Assembly (NCBI GenBank): GCA_014905825.1
Contig: JACGCN010000003.1
Coordinates: forward strand, 186,001-250,000
DNA from: Lyophyllum atratum
Taxonomy: Eukaryota > Basidiomycota > Agaricomycetes > Agaricales > Lyophyllaceae
Length of the DNA: 64,000 nt
Direction of reading: 5' to 3'
Under the pieces are notes generated by a model. That model saw only the letters and a list, made by a program, of their open reading frames with translations. It was not told the origin of the DNA and did no database searches. This document shows, one piece after another, positions 9,146 through 20,418 of this stretch. The position numbers were made by a program, and so were the translations under genes. The stretch's first letter is position 1. Every line of letters begins with the position of its first letter.

Positions 9146-11874
9146 ATGGACGACGACACTGCGCCCGACCTCCAGGACCAAGATGAGAGCGTGCGCATTG
9201 CGGTGAAGGCGCTGGGGGATATGCGGAATAGTGCGCAGATGGGGAGGGGAGATGGTGAGTTGCGTTTTGAGTGGGATGATGGTGTAGAGAGGCTGATAAT
9301 GATATGGTCGCAGCTAGCTCGTCCTCGTCAGATATGAACTTGAACTCCCCCTTCGTCTCGCGCATGTCCCATCTCCCCCTCGTCAATTCGGCGCTCAGAG
9401 TGTATGAGCAGGGAAAAGCCTCGTCGCGCGTTGTGAAGGTGTGATTCAGATCTCACATATTATTTATCTGTATAGCGCTGATCGTGATATGATTTTTTTC
9501 TTTTTTATAGTATGGCGCTGAGATGATGGAATCGAGCGTGAAGACTATCTCAAGACCTGTCATTGACCGGCTACCTGTCAATGTTAACCAGCTGGATGAA
9601 TTTGCGTGCAGGCAGCTTGATCGAGTAAGTGTTTGTTAGGTTCATGTTGATCGCTTCACTATTCGTCTCTGTTCCATTCTTATGTCCTCGTCTTTTTCTT
9701 TTCTTACGTTTTTTGGAGCCGTCCTGCGCAAGGACAGTGCCTCGGGTCGGGTCTAGAGGTCCTAGAGATCCTGCGACTAGCCACTGATGGCCTACAATCC
9801 TGTGTACTATCCTGCGTACATCGGGCGGTAGGCATTTGTGGTGTACAGAGACCAACTGCCCCGGGATGAGTTGCGTCCAATTCGAACGTGAAAGTCGTCG
9901 AGAAAAATTAGTCTACGCGATCATGACCGGCAGCCATCCTGCAAGGCCAAATTTATTATTAGCCGGAAAAACGACCAGGCCTCGCATTCTACACTTTGAC
10001 CCTGCATCCGTTCGAAGAACTGTTCTGATACTTTATCCCAGCTCGACAGATACCGCCGACCGTCCTCCCGCGAAAACACGACCTCCCCCTCCGCCTCTCC
10101 AAGTTCCAGCCGCCGAATGCCCACAAGTCCAAACGAAACATCTCCCACGGAGGCGCAAGACCTTGGCCGACCAAAAGTTAAACTCAAGACCGAAGCGTTG
10201 GATGCATCCGTATTCGACGACGATGCCAACGACGCTAACCAGACAGACGCCCTGGCGCTTGGGAAGGGATGGAAGGGAAAGGGGAAAAGTTGGTTACAGG
10301 CCAACAGCCCATTCGTTGGACCTGCTCCGCCACCCCTAGACTTGTCGACATCGCCATCCTCCCCACCGTTGCAAACCGAAGAACGTCAAGTTGCCCAGCG
10401 GAGCCGATGGCAGGCTGTGTTGCTCGAAGCAGGCGGGTTGAGCGCGGCGTTGAGCGAGGAGAGCATGCGGAGGTTAAAGTACTGTCTACAATGGCTCCAG
10501 GTGCGTTTGTCCCGCCCGAATTAGATTCGCCCCCTCTCACGCCGTCTTTCGTTCTCTTGACAGTACGCGACGGCACATATCGACGCCCAGATCCTCATCC
10601 TCCGTGACTTCACCGCAAGTCTCCAGCCCCTTGGATCGCAAACCCGAGCGGCACACCCACCCATATCCCAGGCGCACCTGCGGACGCTCATGACCGTGCG
10701 TCGCGACATCGTGCAAACCGTCAAGCAAGTCGTCGACGTCGTGAGCCGGTACGCCGGCGGAGCGCTGCCCGAACCCGCACGCGGGCGTGTTCGGGGCTTC
10801 ATCCTCGATCTCCCTCAGCGGTGGGCGAGGAAGGCGGGGCCGCCCCCCAATTCGGAGGATGCGGACCGGGATCGCGAGCGGGATAGGGAGAGAGATAGGG
10901 AGCGTGAGCGGGGTGGGGAGAGTGTGGCTGCTGCGGCTGGGGGAGGGGCGGGTGCGGTCAGGAGGGGAAGGAGGACGAGGGAACGGGGGCCTGGTGCGGG
11001 GTCTGCGCCGTCGTCTAGGGCGACGTCGCCGATGGCGAGGCATCCGAGGCATCAGGATGAGAATGGGGACCCGGTGTCGGCGGGGACGGCGATTGTGGCG
11101 GCGCAGAGGATATTGACGCTGGCGACTGAGAGTTTGGATATGATGAGGGGGGTGACGGGGGTGATGAAAGATAGTCTCGATAGGGCTGATGCGTGCGTCT
11201 CATTCTATCTCTCCACCTTTTTCTCCCAAGCTGACGAAACCTTGATATGCAGGTGGGTGGGCCGATTCCGGACAGTGGGTCTCCAGCGTGGAGAACGCCA
11301 AGAAGTCGAGCACGGCCCCGCATCTACCTCCGACAGCATGGACAACTCCGACCTCGAGCTCGACTTTGCACACCTGCGCCACCGGCGCGTCTCCAGCACA
11401 GGCTCGCAGTTCGACGACAACGACGGCATGCCCTCCCCCTACTCCGGGACCTCCTCGTCCTACGCGTACTCAGCCGCGGGCTCGAGCGTCCCGTCCACGC
11501 CGGGCACGGGGACGTATACGCCCGCGTATGTGGGCGGGGGAGGGTATGCACCGGGGATGGGGGGCGGGGGTGGGTACGCGGGGAACGCGCCGAGTCCGGG
11601 GGTGATGGGGCTTGGGCTGAGTTCGATGACGTTGGGTGGGCCGGGGTCGAGGTATTCGACGCCGAGGAGTGTGGTGGGGGGGTTGCCTGATGAGGAGGAC
11701 GAGGGGTTGGAAGGGAGGGAGAGGGTGAGGGGGGGAGAGGGAGAGGGGGAGGGGAAGGGGAAGGGGGGGAGGGTGGAGGTGAAGATTGTGGGGATGGATG
11801 TGGAGGGGGAGGCTGAGGATGGGGCGGGGCTGGGGGAGGATAAGGGGCCGGGGAAGATGGATGTGGATGCGTAA
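9146..11874 (+). CDS. OPI1: Opi1-family transcriptional repressor
   Basis: Opi1 proteins repress phospholipid-synthesis genes (such as INO1 in yeast) and sense phosphatidic acid at the ER. Exons: 9146-9254, 9314-9438, 9511-9624, 10042-10500, 10564-11192 and 11253-11874, giving 685 aa. Recognition rests on the N-terminal block ALRVYEQGKASSRVVKYGAE and the following MMESSVKTISRPVIDRLP, which are typical of the family, plus the later YATAHIDAQILILRDF, RRDIVQTVKQVVDVVSRYAG and WVGRFRTVGLQR blocks. A leucine-repeat segment (SEESMRRLKYCLQWLQ) crosses the exon 4/5 junction. The C-terminus is low-complexity Gly/Ser/Glu. The third intron is 417 nt, long for this window. The last intron (11193-11252) is 60 nt with no in-frame stop, so retention would add 20 residues. 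Family assignment is good; the inositol role in this organism is inference. Confidence 0.82.
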
Positions 11875-14800
11875 GATCTGGGGGGGGGTGATTTACTTGA
11901 TTTCTTTTTTTGTTCTTCTTGGTTAGTTGGTCGTTGTAACTCTCATCTATCTCTATCTCTATGTCTGCAGAAACACGTTTCTTTGTCTTTTTTCTGAATC
12001 TGGTTCCTACCTCATCATGCTACGTATCAACGACGTCTTCCGCATATACTTGCTCTGACAGATTTTTCTAAGCTGTGCTAATCAAACACTCGGTCTATGT
12101 TTTGTTCCATGAAAGGGAGGGGCTCTGAGCGTTACTTTATGGAAAGCCGGACGGTCGCGCTCCGTTGATGCCGTCGGCAACGCAGATGCCGCGGGTAGAT
12201 TATTCAACCAATGAGTAGGACCTCGTACACTTGATTGAAATGAGAGTTTGCATATTTTTAAATTGTTGCTTAGTGTATAGTGTATAGGGATGGCACTGGT
12301 TTATCTACGACTCGGATCTAGGCGGATCTGAGATGAGTTACTCGTACATAACATGGTCACTGGAATTTTTGGACGTAGACCGCGGCACGGACCTTATGGA
12401 GAGCTCAAAGGCGTCAATAGCTCTGACGGCTATCGCTGTAGGTGTCTTCCAAACCCTCGACAGCGGTTGGTTCTAAAGGAGGACAGCCAGGCAGCATCGG
12501 GGGCTCAATAGAGGACAAGAGTGAGGCCCTCTTCACGTCGTGCTGATGCGGCGGTCCTGAGCTCAGCTCCTCTCGAATCTTCACACCCAGCATGGAAGTT
12601 ATTGGGGAACTCTATGGCATCAATAGCGGTCGAGGTCCAGGTGGGAATCGGATTGTGCTTGTGCTGGTGATGGTCTCCGTGTAAAGGTTGTCTGGGTGAC
12701 GATGTGGAGGTCAGCCTGGTGCTGGTGTAGCTCTGACAAGATGCAGGGCGTCGGAGCGCAGGAGATCGGAGTAGGAGAACGGCTGGCCTTGTGTGCGGGC
12801 AGGGTGTTGTTTTGAGGTGTTGAAAGGGTACAGCGAAGCTGGGTTATGGGAATGTGCGTCAGCCGCGTTCACGGAAAACGACGAGATGGAGCGATGGGGC
12901 CAAGGTAAATGGGAATGGGAGTATATGATAGTTCATTGAGTGAGAGCATCCGATAAAAGCCCCGTCCGTGTTGGATTAAAGTATGAAAGGAACAAGCTCG
13001 ATGAGCACCCCAGCCTTTCCATAGCAACAACTAATGACAAAAAACGAAGAACGGGAGAGGAGGGAATGAAAGAGTATATGGTGGAATTGACAGACCAACC
13101 CCCCAAAAAAGGAAACGAAACTTACTTTCAACGACCTCTGGTCAACATATAATATACCCTTCCCTCCGAACGTTGAATTTGCCATCTCTATCCTGTACCC
13201 GTTAGCCTTCATCTAGGCCCCCAAATTACAAGAAAGTCGAACGCACCTGCGATGCGCCTTAGCTTCTGCCCGTCCTCGCCCGTTTCCCTCGGTGCAAGGT
13301 ACATTCACCTCTCTGCCCACAGACTCTGGCGTCAGGCCCACACACGGCGAAATCCACACCCGCTAACGGTGGTCCACCCATATCACCCTCCGCGTCATTT
13401 CCTGCAACAAAGCTGGCACCGCCGCTGCTGTTTTCTGCCCGGCATCTGAGCCTCCTACAGCGGGTTATGCATGGTTGGGTCCGCTGCCTGACATCTAAGG
13501 GAGCTTCGTTGGGTGTGGAGGCTTCGGTGGTTTGAGCTTTATGGGGCGCATGATGTCGAGCGAGTCGATCGTGACTTGGACGCGAGCTCTGATGCGGTGG
13601 CGGTAGTATTTGCTGGGGGCGACGGCCTTTGTAGTCCTCCAGTGAGGATGGCGTCGATGCGGGGCCCGAGAGAACGCAGCAGGGCGAGGGTGGTGGCGAC
13701 TGTGCAGCATGGCTGGAGCGGTATCTGGTGTCCAGCGAGGGGCGGAAAGGTCGGCGCTGGAGACGCGGAGGGATGGGGTGTACGTGGCGGAAGAGCGTTG
13801 AAGCAACATAACGCCCAGCGTGAGATAAACCACATAACATCAATCACGATTGATTTGTCGAGGCCACGGATGGGCACTTTTCTTATGCCATCAGGATGGG
13901 CGGGCTGAATGAGACGAGCCTGGAAGGCGGTGATGCAGGACCGTCGGTTCCGCACCAACATAGAAATAGAGTAGAGTAGGGTCGGTGTGCTGCGTAGCGG
14001 AGGTGATGAGGGAATGAGAAAGTCGATGCAAGATTAGATGGGGCTTACACGGAGAAAGACTGCGAGAACTTTGATCAATGAAGATTAGCCCTTAGCTGGA
14101 CAGACAGTACCTTAGTGGGTGTAAGACCCAGATGGAAATCAAGTGTGCAGGACTAAGATATGTATATGCACCCTAAGTATGTAACAAGCAGTGGGCGGCC
14201 AGAAAACGCGTGGAATTGACAAGCAGAGAGGCAAGACGCGACAGGACGCGACACGTCGATCACAATTTACACGGGTGGCATAAACGTGACAATACAGGAA
14301 AAAATGTGCAGTACTTATCCCTCTGTCATAGTTGGATATGTTCTGACAGCTCTCATGCATGTAAAAGAACATATATAACTACTACAGTACAAGTATGATA
14401 TTCAATCAACAGCGGTAAAGAGATACCAGGCAGCCTCTATGCTTTCCATGCCAAATTGGCGTACACATCACGTGACTCGATCGGAGTACATGGGGTCCCC
14501 ATCAATAAATTTCATTCTCAGAAGGTCGGCAGAGCGCGACCGTCTGGCTTTCCATATTACTTAGGTACAAAGATAAGATAAGATTGGCGTTCTGCCTTGT
14601 TTTCAGCCACCATCACGCCTGCGAGCCTCATGTTTCTTCCAACCATTCCTAAGACACTAAGCCAGAGTCCATGCATGCGCTCGCTACACCTTCAAATGGT
14701 TTCTACAAGAATCTCGTCACCAAATATCAAGAACCCTTACGACCGGTTAATTACCCAATTGACACCACGCTCCTCGAGCATGCGGCTTCGGATATTCGCC

Positions 14801-15070
14801 GTCATTGAGAGTTGGCATGGGGTCCTCTAGGGTCCTCTGCATCACTTATGACCGCCTTCGCTCATCTTCCTCCATGCCAACTTACGGCTCATAGAGCTAG
14901 AAGGAGCTGCAAGATTACTCAGGTGACTGTTCGTTTCATGTTCGCTGGCGTCTTCGGTTCTCTTGCGTCAGGTTGCATTATCGTTTTCGTACGCGAGCCA
15001 TATAAAGTTCTGGATCCTGCAAGCTGAATTTCGACTCACACCTCCCTCCCCACATCTTCAGAACCCCACC
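11875..15070. other. Long gene-poor stretch
   Basis: No gene could be supported in about 3.2 kb. Between 13250 and 13960 several frames on both strands stay open for 110-195 codons. Because nearly all frames are open together, this reflects low stop-codon density rather than coding, and no family motif appears. The region 11880-13240 and the region 14000-15000 hold only very short frames. Confidence 0.5.
15001..15007 (+). promoter_or_regulatory. TATA box of the small secreted protein gene
   Basis: TATAAAG lies about 64 bp upstream of the ATG at 15071. This spacing fits a fungal core promoter with a short 5' leader, and supports the start chosen for the downstream gene. Confidence 0.5.
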
Positions 15071-15590
15071 ATGAAAGTACGTGTCGCACTTCATGCTCGA
15101 TTTTGACCTAACATCTCCCTCAAAGGTCTTCACCAGCATCTCCCCACCCCTCCTCTTCATCCTCGCTTCCATGACAGCCGTCGCCGCCGTAACCCCCTCC
15201 GTACGTCTTACCTCCCGGCTCCGCGTACGCACGCACTGACCCCACGCAACCCCCCCCCCCCCCCCCCCTCGCAAATCTTCCTTCCCCTCTTACTGCATCG
15301 GCATCACCCAGCCCCCTTGCCAAGCCCAAATCGATGCCTGCAACGCCTCGCACGGGCATACCCTCCGCATGCAGAGTGTCTGCGACGACACTCCCACCCC
15401 CGCACACGGCACGTTCTACATGTGCGCACACACGGATGGGAGCATGGCGTTCTTGACTGAATGTGAGCCGCATTGCCCCGCGCCGACGCCGACACCGACA
15501 CCGACACCGAAGCCGTCGACGTGAGTTGGGGAAGGGGAGAAGAGGGCTGGGGTGTTTGGATATCTTCATCTACTTAGTGTTGTCGAATAG
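15071..15590 (+). CDS. Small secreted cysteine-containing protein
   Basis: Proposed exons: 15071-15076 (only ATGAAA), 15126-15200, 15312-15520 and 15578-15590, about 100 aa. The N-terminus MKVFTSIS...LLFILASMTAVAAV is a clear signal peptide. The mature part contains six cysteines (two in CQAQIDAC, then in VCDD, MCAH, ECEP and HCP), which could form three disulfides. The tail is a (PT)n repeat, PAPTPTPTPTPKPST. The second intron contains a C20 tract. If the last intron (15521-15577) is not spliced, a TGA follows immediately after PKPST, so both forms end at nearly the same place. I do not recognise the family. Small size, secretion signal and cysteine pattern fit fungal secreted or effector-like proteins, but that is inference. 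Confidence 0.62.
15250..15269. repeat. Poly-C tract inside an intron
   Basis: An uninterrupted run of about 20 C residues within the second intron of the small secreted protein gene. It is a homopolymer likely to vary in length or be mis-sequenced; it lies outside the predicted coding exons. Confidence 0.9.
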
Positions 15591-16034
15591 CGAGCTCACT
15601 GCAATACTATTGCTCCAATATCCCATCAGGCCGTTATGAGTCGACGCTCAGTACCGTTACCAGTACCGCGGTTACTTCCAGGACTTCGAGAATGAGAAAT
15701 GAACATGGCTCTTGTATCATGCATATGCCATCAATCCCTTCACCCCACGATGATATATTGCCCAAGCAGCCTGTCCCCCTGTGTTGACACCTTTCTGCAC
15801 AGCACCAAGTGGACCCTGCGCGCCTTCCATGGGCGCTGTCCCGGTGCCAGGCGCATCGCCCCCTGCGGTTTTCCGCCGTCTGCTGCCCGATTGCAGAAGT
15901 GGCGCAGCCTTGCTGGTCACCGGTCTTTTATCATGAAAATGTGTGTACACAGCTGGTGCGGTCAAGTGGATTGAAATCAATTGCTACCATCATCCATATA
16001 AAACTCCAGCCCATCCTCCATAACCAGGCTCTCC

Positions 16035-18047
16035 CTAACTCAAACTCGATATTCCCGACCGCTTCAAGTCTAAAGCGTACGAACGACGCCCGAATCAGCA
16101 ATGAAAACCCTAAAAGCAAAAAAAAAAAAAAAATGAAGAAACACACCCTTGGGAATGTTCGGCCGGACAGCCTGCACCCAAACCGTGTCGAACGCGCTAA
16201 GCAAAATACCAAGTCAAAAACTGACACGCATGCCCTAGGAAGCGATGGGATATACTTTGGTCCGCCATTAACGTTGACCATGCCAGGCTCCAAGCTACCC
16301 GTGGTCGGACCACAACATGGCGAGTTCGTTCCCCAGACTTGCTCGGAGGTCCGGTAAGCGGGTGGCATTGCTATCAAGTACGATAGGAAGGGAAGACGCA
16401 CGGGGACCGGCGGCCCAGATGGCCCATCCGATGTAGACGTCGTTGGCAGCCATGTACTTCAACAGCTCATCGAGGAACTTCAAGTTCATGAATCGTCCTC
16501 CGATTCAGAAGAGCTGCGCATGCGTGGGTCAGCACTCACCTGGAAGCAGACTTGGTTGTTTCCGCCGCCGAATTCGCTTATCACCCCTCTGCGAGGATGC
16601 CACAAATTAGTCGTTATCTTCTTGGCAGCGGAAGGTGTTTTGGATGACGGAGAAGCGCGTACTTTAGGTGGTTGTCTTGTAGCCAGGTCGTGAGAGCTGC
16701 AAGGTTTGAAGGGCCTAGTGAGAAGCCTCGATCGTCGAAGTTCCCGTTAGGTTTAGAATGAGGTCGCACACATACCACGCTGTGTACAGTTGTCGTGTCC
16801 ACCAGAGAAGTCAATATCTGAGGGGTCATCAGCCTGCATCGCAACCTGTTGCGGCCAAACGTCACCAACCTAGGTACTATTCCAAGACGAGTCCCGATGA
16901 GAACATCATTACGGAGGAATCTTTGGAATGGAACGTACTTCATGGACATCAATAGCCGTGTTCCTGAGCGGGTCTCGGAGCTTGTTCAGGAAGTCGCTGG
17001 AGGGGGGGTCGCCAGCGGCCCCCGTGCGCTGAGTCCAAGAATGACCGCCGGTAAAACCGTTTCCAGGTGCGAGGATAAGCTGACGGGCTCCAGCTGCTCG
17101 TATGCCGTCAATGGCGGCCTGGTCGTTCTCCAACACGAGTTCTGTGGGCTTCAAGAAAGCATCAGAGCTAGCAAGTGGACCTCTCCAAGGAGCCTACCAT
17201 ATCGTGCGGCTCGTTATTAATCCCAAAGACGACCTTGGGGTTGTTCACGAAACGACGCGCGATTTCTTTCCAGAACGCGCCGAATTGTTTCGTCGTGGCT
17301 GCCGTAGGATCAGAGGTATTGCCAATAACCTGTACCATGAACAAGCATCAGAAAAAAGTGAAAGGGCTGGAGGGTTTGAGCAGAAGCTTACGCTGCCGGT
17401 GAATGGTTGCATCGACGGGTCACTTGGAGGAAGTCATAAGGCTTGGTATATGGGGGTTATTAATGATTACTAGACCCACTTATATCGCATGTAGTTATGC
17501 GGATCGATCAGTGCATAGGCGCCCTTTTTCAAGGTGATATAGTTGATAGCGTCCGCGAATTCGCTGAAATACTTGAGGACAGCAATCAGTATACGTACCC
17601 GACGCTGCTGCATTCCATTGTCATACTTAGAAACACGTACAGTTTCGTTGAATCGGCTCCCTAGTCCAAATGAGAGGGGGCACATACGCTCCATGAGGAA
17701 CGTGACACGGAAGAAATTGATCTTCTCCTGGTCAACGAAGATATCGACGGTAGTCTAAAACAAATTTGAAGATGTCAGAAGGGACGTGAGTAGTGATAGC
17801 GGAATCGCGGGAACCTTGTTTATGAACGCATAATCAACGCCGAAGCGACCTGGGAGTCCGAAACCAGGCGTGTCAACGGGTGCGAAAACACCAAACTCGC
17901 CCCCGGACTGCGAAGTTCTCAGTTGCTGGTAAACATCACGACGAAGGCTGCTCATACCTCGTTGACTCCCGCATACAGGATTTTGGCCTGCACGACGTAA
18001 ACAGAGGCCAGCAGAAGGAAGTGCTCAAAGATCATTGAGAAGAACAT
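16035..18047 (-). CDS. GH5 endo-beta-1,4-glucanase, secreted
   Basis: Cleaves internal beta-1,4 bonds in cellulose outside the cell. Fourteen exons (5' to 3'): 17958-18047, 17815-17907, 17641-17754, 17480-17571, 17392-17422, 17198-17329, 16939-17148, 16776-16833, 16663-16714, 16540-16588, 16402-16477, 16256-16337, 16147-16196 and 16035-16069; 387 aa, all phases consistent. The N-terminus MFFSMIFEHFLLLASVYVVQA is a signal peptide, followed directly by ILYAGVNESGGEFGVF, the usual start of fungal GH5 subfamily 5 domains. No CBM1 module is present. The acid/base is the Glu of INNEPHDM (about residue 180) and the nucleophile the Glu of ISEFGGGN (about 296). Other landmarks are ALIDPHNYMRY, IDVHE and WAIWAAGPLWG. 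The last small exon restores the common LKRSGISSL ending. An A16 tract lies in the final intron. A TATAAA lies just upstream of the start. Confidence 0.9.
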
Positions 18048-18503
18048 ACTTTGACATGAGATGCTGGCGCTGACTTTATATTGCGCGAAGTAGCAGCGAA
18101 ATCAACCAGTGCACGTCAAGCGGAATTTCTTCGGTATTTCACAGGGGACGAAAGTGACCAAGGTCGCCACAAGCTGAAGTAAATTCTCCACCGTCAAGGA
18201 AAAAAACGTGAAAAACTTCCCATGGCGACTTTGTTCATCTCAATCGCTCACACGAAGTGGCTTTTTCTTCTTTCTTGAAGCGTTGATGGCATGTATTTTT
18301 GGGACGCGAGAGACAGGTAGCCAATAGGAGAAAATCTAGCTCCCATCGCAAAAGTATTACATCCGAGTGACGACCATGTGCCTGAGCATCTGGATTTGTT
18401 TTCTCTCGACGTGAGACTACAAGGATTGACGACGAGTATTAGTGAACAGGGACGGACAAGTACAAATGATACTCTAATTTTGATTCGTGCACATTGGTAA
18501 CGC

Positions 18504-20058
18504 CTAATAATAATGGATCTGCGGGTTGCTTTTGTCAGCTGCAAGCATAACAGAAGGCGAAAGCAGACGAACCTCTCCCCTTTCGCGGCCCCTCCTGAAA
18601 GGCACTCCTGCACCGGCATCATACACATCCGTCCATAGCTCCTCCTCGGGAGGTGGGGGCGCGGCTTTGGCCTCCTCGACGGCAGCATCGACAGTCTGCT
18701 TCGCCTCTTTGTCAATACACTATGCACAACATTAGACGAGTACTTTCAAGGCGTTGAGAACAAAAACAAACCCTGAGGTCTTTCTCGGATGCTAGACCCC
18801 ACTCCTCTATGTAACGCTGGAGTCCACGGATGGGGTCCTTCGTGCTTCGAATTTGTTGCACCTCTTCGCGAGTCCGATAGGTTGTCCCTGGGTCGGACAT
18901 GCTGTCGACGGGATGAGCTGAATTGACAAAAATGGACGGGCGGAACTTGTGGTACGCACGAATGCCCACCATAACGGTAGGTAACAAGCTCCAAAATTAT
19001 AGGACCCTTCCCATCTTCCGCAGTCCACTTCCTCGCGTACTTGACAGCTTGACGCGTGGCAAGAATATCCATGCCATTTGCCTAACGAATCTATGACGAT
19101 CGAACTTCTATCAGGGAACAGAGGTGCTTGCCTGGATACCCGGTATGGTGTCTCCGCGAGTATAATAGAGCGGATTAGCAGAACTACGTTCCGCGGAAGT
19201 ACCCATGCCATATTGGTTGTTCTCGCAGATGTAGACTATAGGCAGTTCCCACAGTTTCGCCTGAACAAAATGAGGCCGACGACATGGTTTACGAATATAT
19301 AACGCACCATATTAAACGCCTCCGCGACCTGCCCCTGATTGCTCGCACCGTCCCCATAAATCGTGAACGTCGCCTGCTGCTCACCGTTATACTTCTGCGC
19401 AAAGGCGATCCCGGTCCCCACCGGGACCTGCGCGCCCACGATACCATGCCCTCCACGGAAGGTCTCCGTGAACATGTGCATCGATCCGCCCTTTCCGTGC
19501 GATATACCAGTGCGTCGACCGAGGAGCTCGCTGAGTACCTGCGTTATGGTCCCGCCGCGCAAGACGACGAAGGGATGGCAGCGGTAGCCTGTTACCACCT
19601 GGTCATGACGATCTATAGCGTGTTCGAGGCCGACCGACACAGCTTCCTAAACGACGATGAGCGCAAGGACACCACACACAAGAAATATTACTCGCCTGTC
19701 CCGTGGAGAGATGGCAGAAACCGCGAATGAGCCCGGCCCTGTAGAGGCTCTCGGCAGCCATCTCCATGCGCCGCATGGTCTGCATCTGCTTATACATGCA
19801 AAGCAGCTCGTCTTTGGTCACCTGGTCCTCGAGGCTGGGAGGGTCACATCCGTGGGCTAGGAAAGAATCCTCATGCAGTTTGATGGCGAAGGGCTCAGTC
19901 GGGTGCGGTTTACTGTGCAGTGTCGTGGTATCCGCTCCCAGCTGTAAAGCTCGGGCGCAGCGAGGCTACGCGCTAGTCAGCGTGGAACGAGTAGTCTTGA
20001 TAAGTTCGAAGAGGCTTACAACCGTTCGAACAATACGCGTCCGTGCCAGGAAAGACAT
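18504..20058 (-). CDS. PDA1: Pyruvate dehydrogenase E1 subunit alpha, mitochondrial
   Basis: Thiamine-diphosphate-dependent decarboxylation of pyruvate in the mitochondrial PDH complex, as partner of E1 beta. Exons: 20020-20058, 19696-19965, 19308-19646, 19132-19260, 18960-19081, 18772-18901, 18573-18719 and 18504-18518; 396 aa. The N-terminus [20 protein letters not shown] is a basic mitochondrial presequence. The ThDP motif is seen as GDGASNQGQ (about 201) through CENN (about 230). The regulatory-loop sequence [16 protein letters not shown] is conserved; in other species its serines are phosphorylated by PDH kinase. Introns 2 and 4 use GC donors (CAG|GCGAGT and CAG|GCAAGC); GT alternatives break the highly conserved HLSTGQEAVSVG and PGIQANGMD regions. 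The last intron (18519-18572) is 54 nt and stop-free, so retention would add 18 residues before the same stop; splicing gives the family-typical RGRERGEIHYY end. Confidence 0.95.
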
Positions 20059-20418
20059 GGTTGAGGGTAAAGACACAAGTGATGTCATCGCCCAGGATGA
20101 ATTCGAAACATCTATAAATAGACGAGAGGTCAGCACTGCCTCATACATACGCAAAGGTAGACCTGGTAACCTAGGTACTTGAAGAGTGAGCAGGTTCAAA
20201 TTCAATGAGGCGCGCATGCGACATCCAACCGCTCCTCACCCACCAGAGCACGAGTAATGGTGATACTGTATGGATTACACGGATATGATACATCTCTTAT
20301 TCGACGCTTGGTAATTAAAGAATACTACGAGAATCCCAGGTCAGCACTGCATCCCCAATCATGCGCAAAAGAACCCACTCACCACACGATAAGTTAAAAG
20401 GGTACCATCTCCGCCGCT

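Noticed and set aside
13259..13961. Several overlapping long open frames on both strands (up to 194 codons)
   Set aside because: Almost all frames are open at once, which points to base composition; none shows a family motif or a sensible exon chain.
20190..20215. GGTTCAAATTC resembling a tRNA T-arm
   Set aside because: No acceptor, D-arm or anticodon-arm pairing could be built around it. No tRNA was supportable anywhere in the window by eye.
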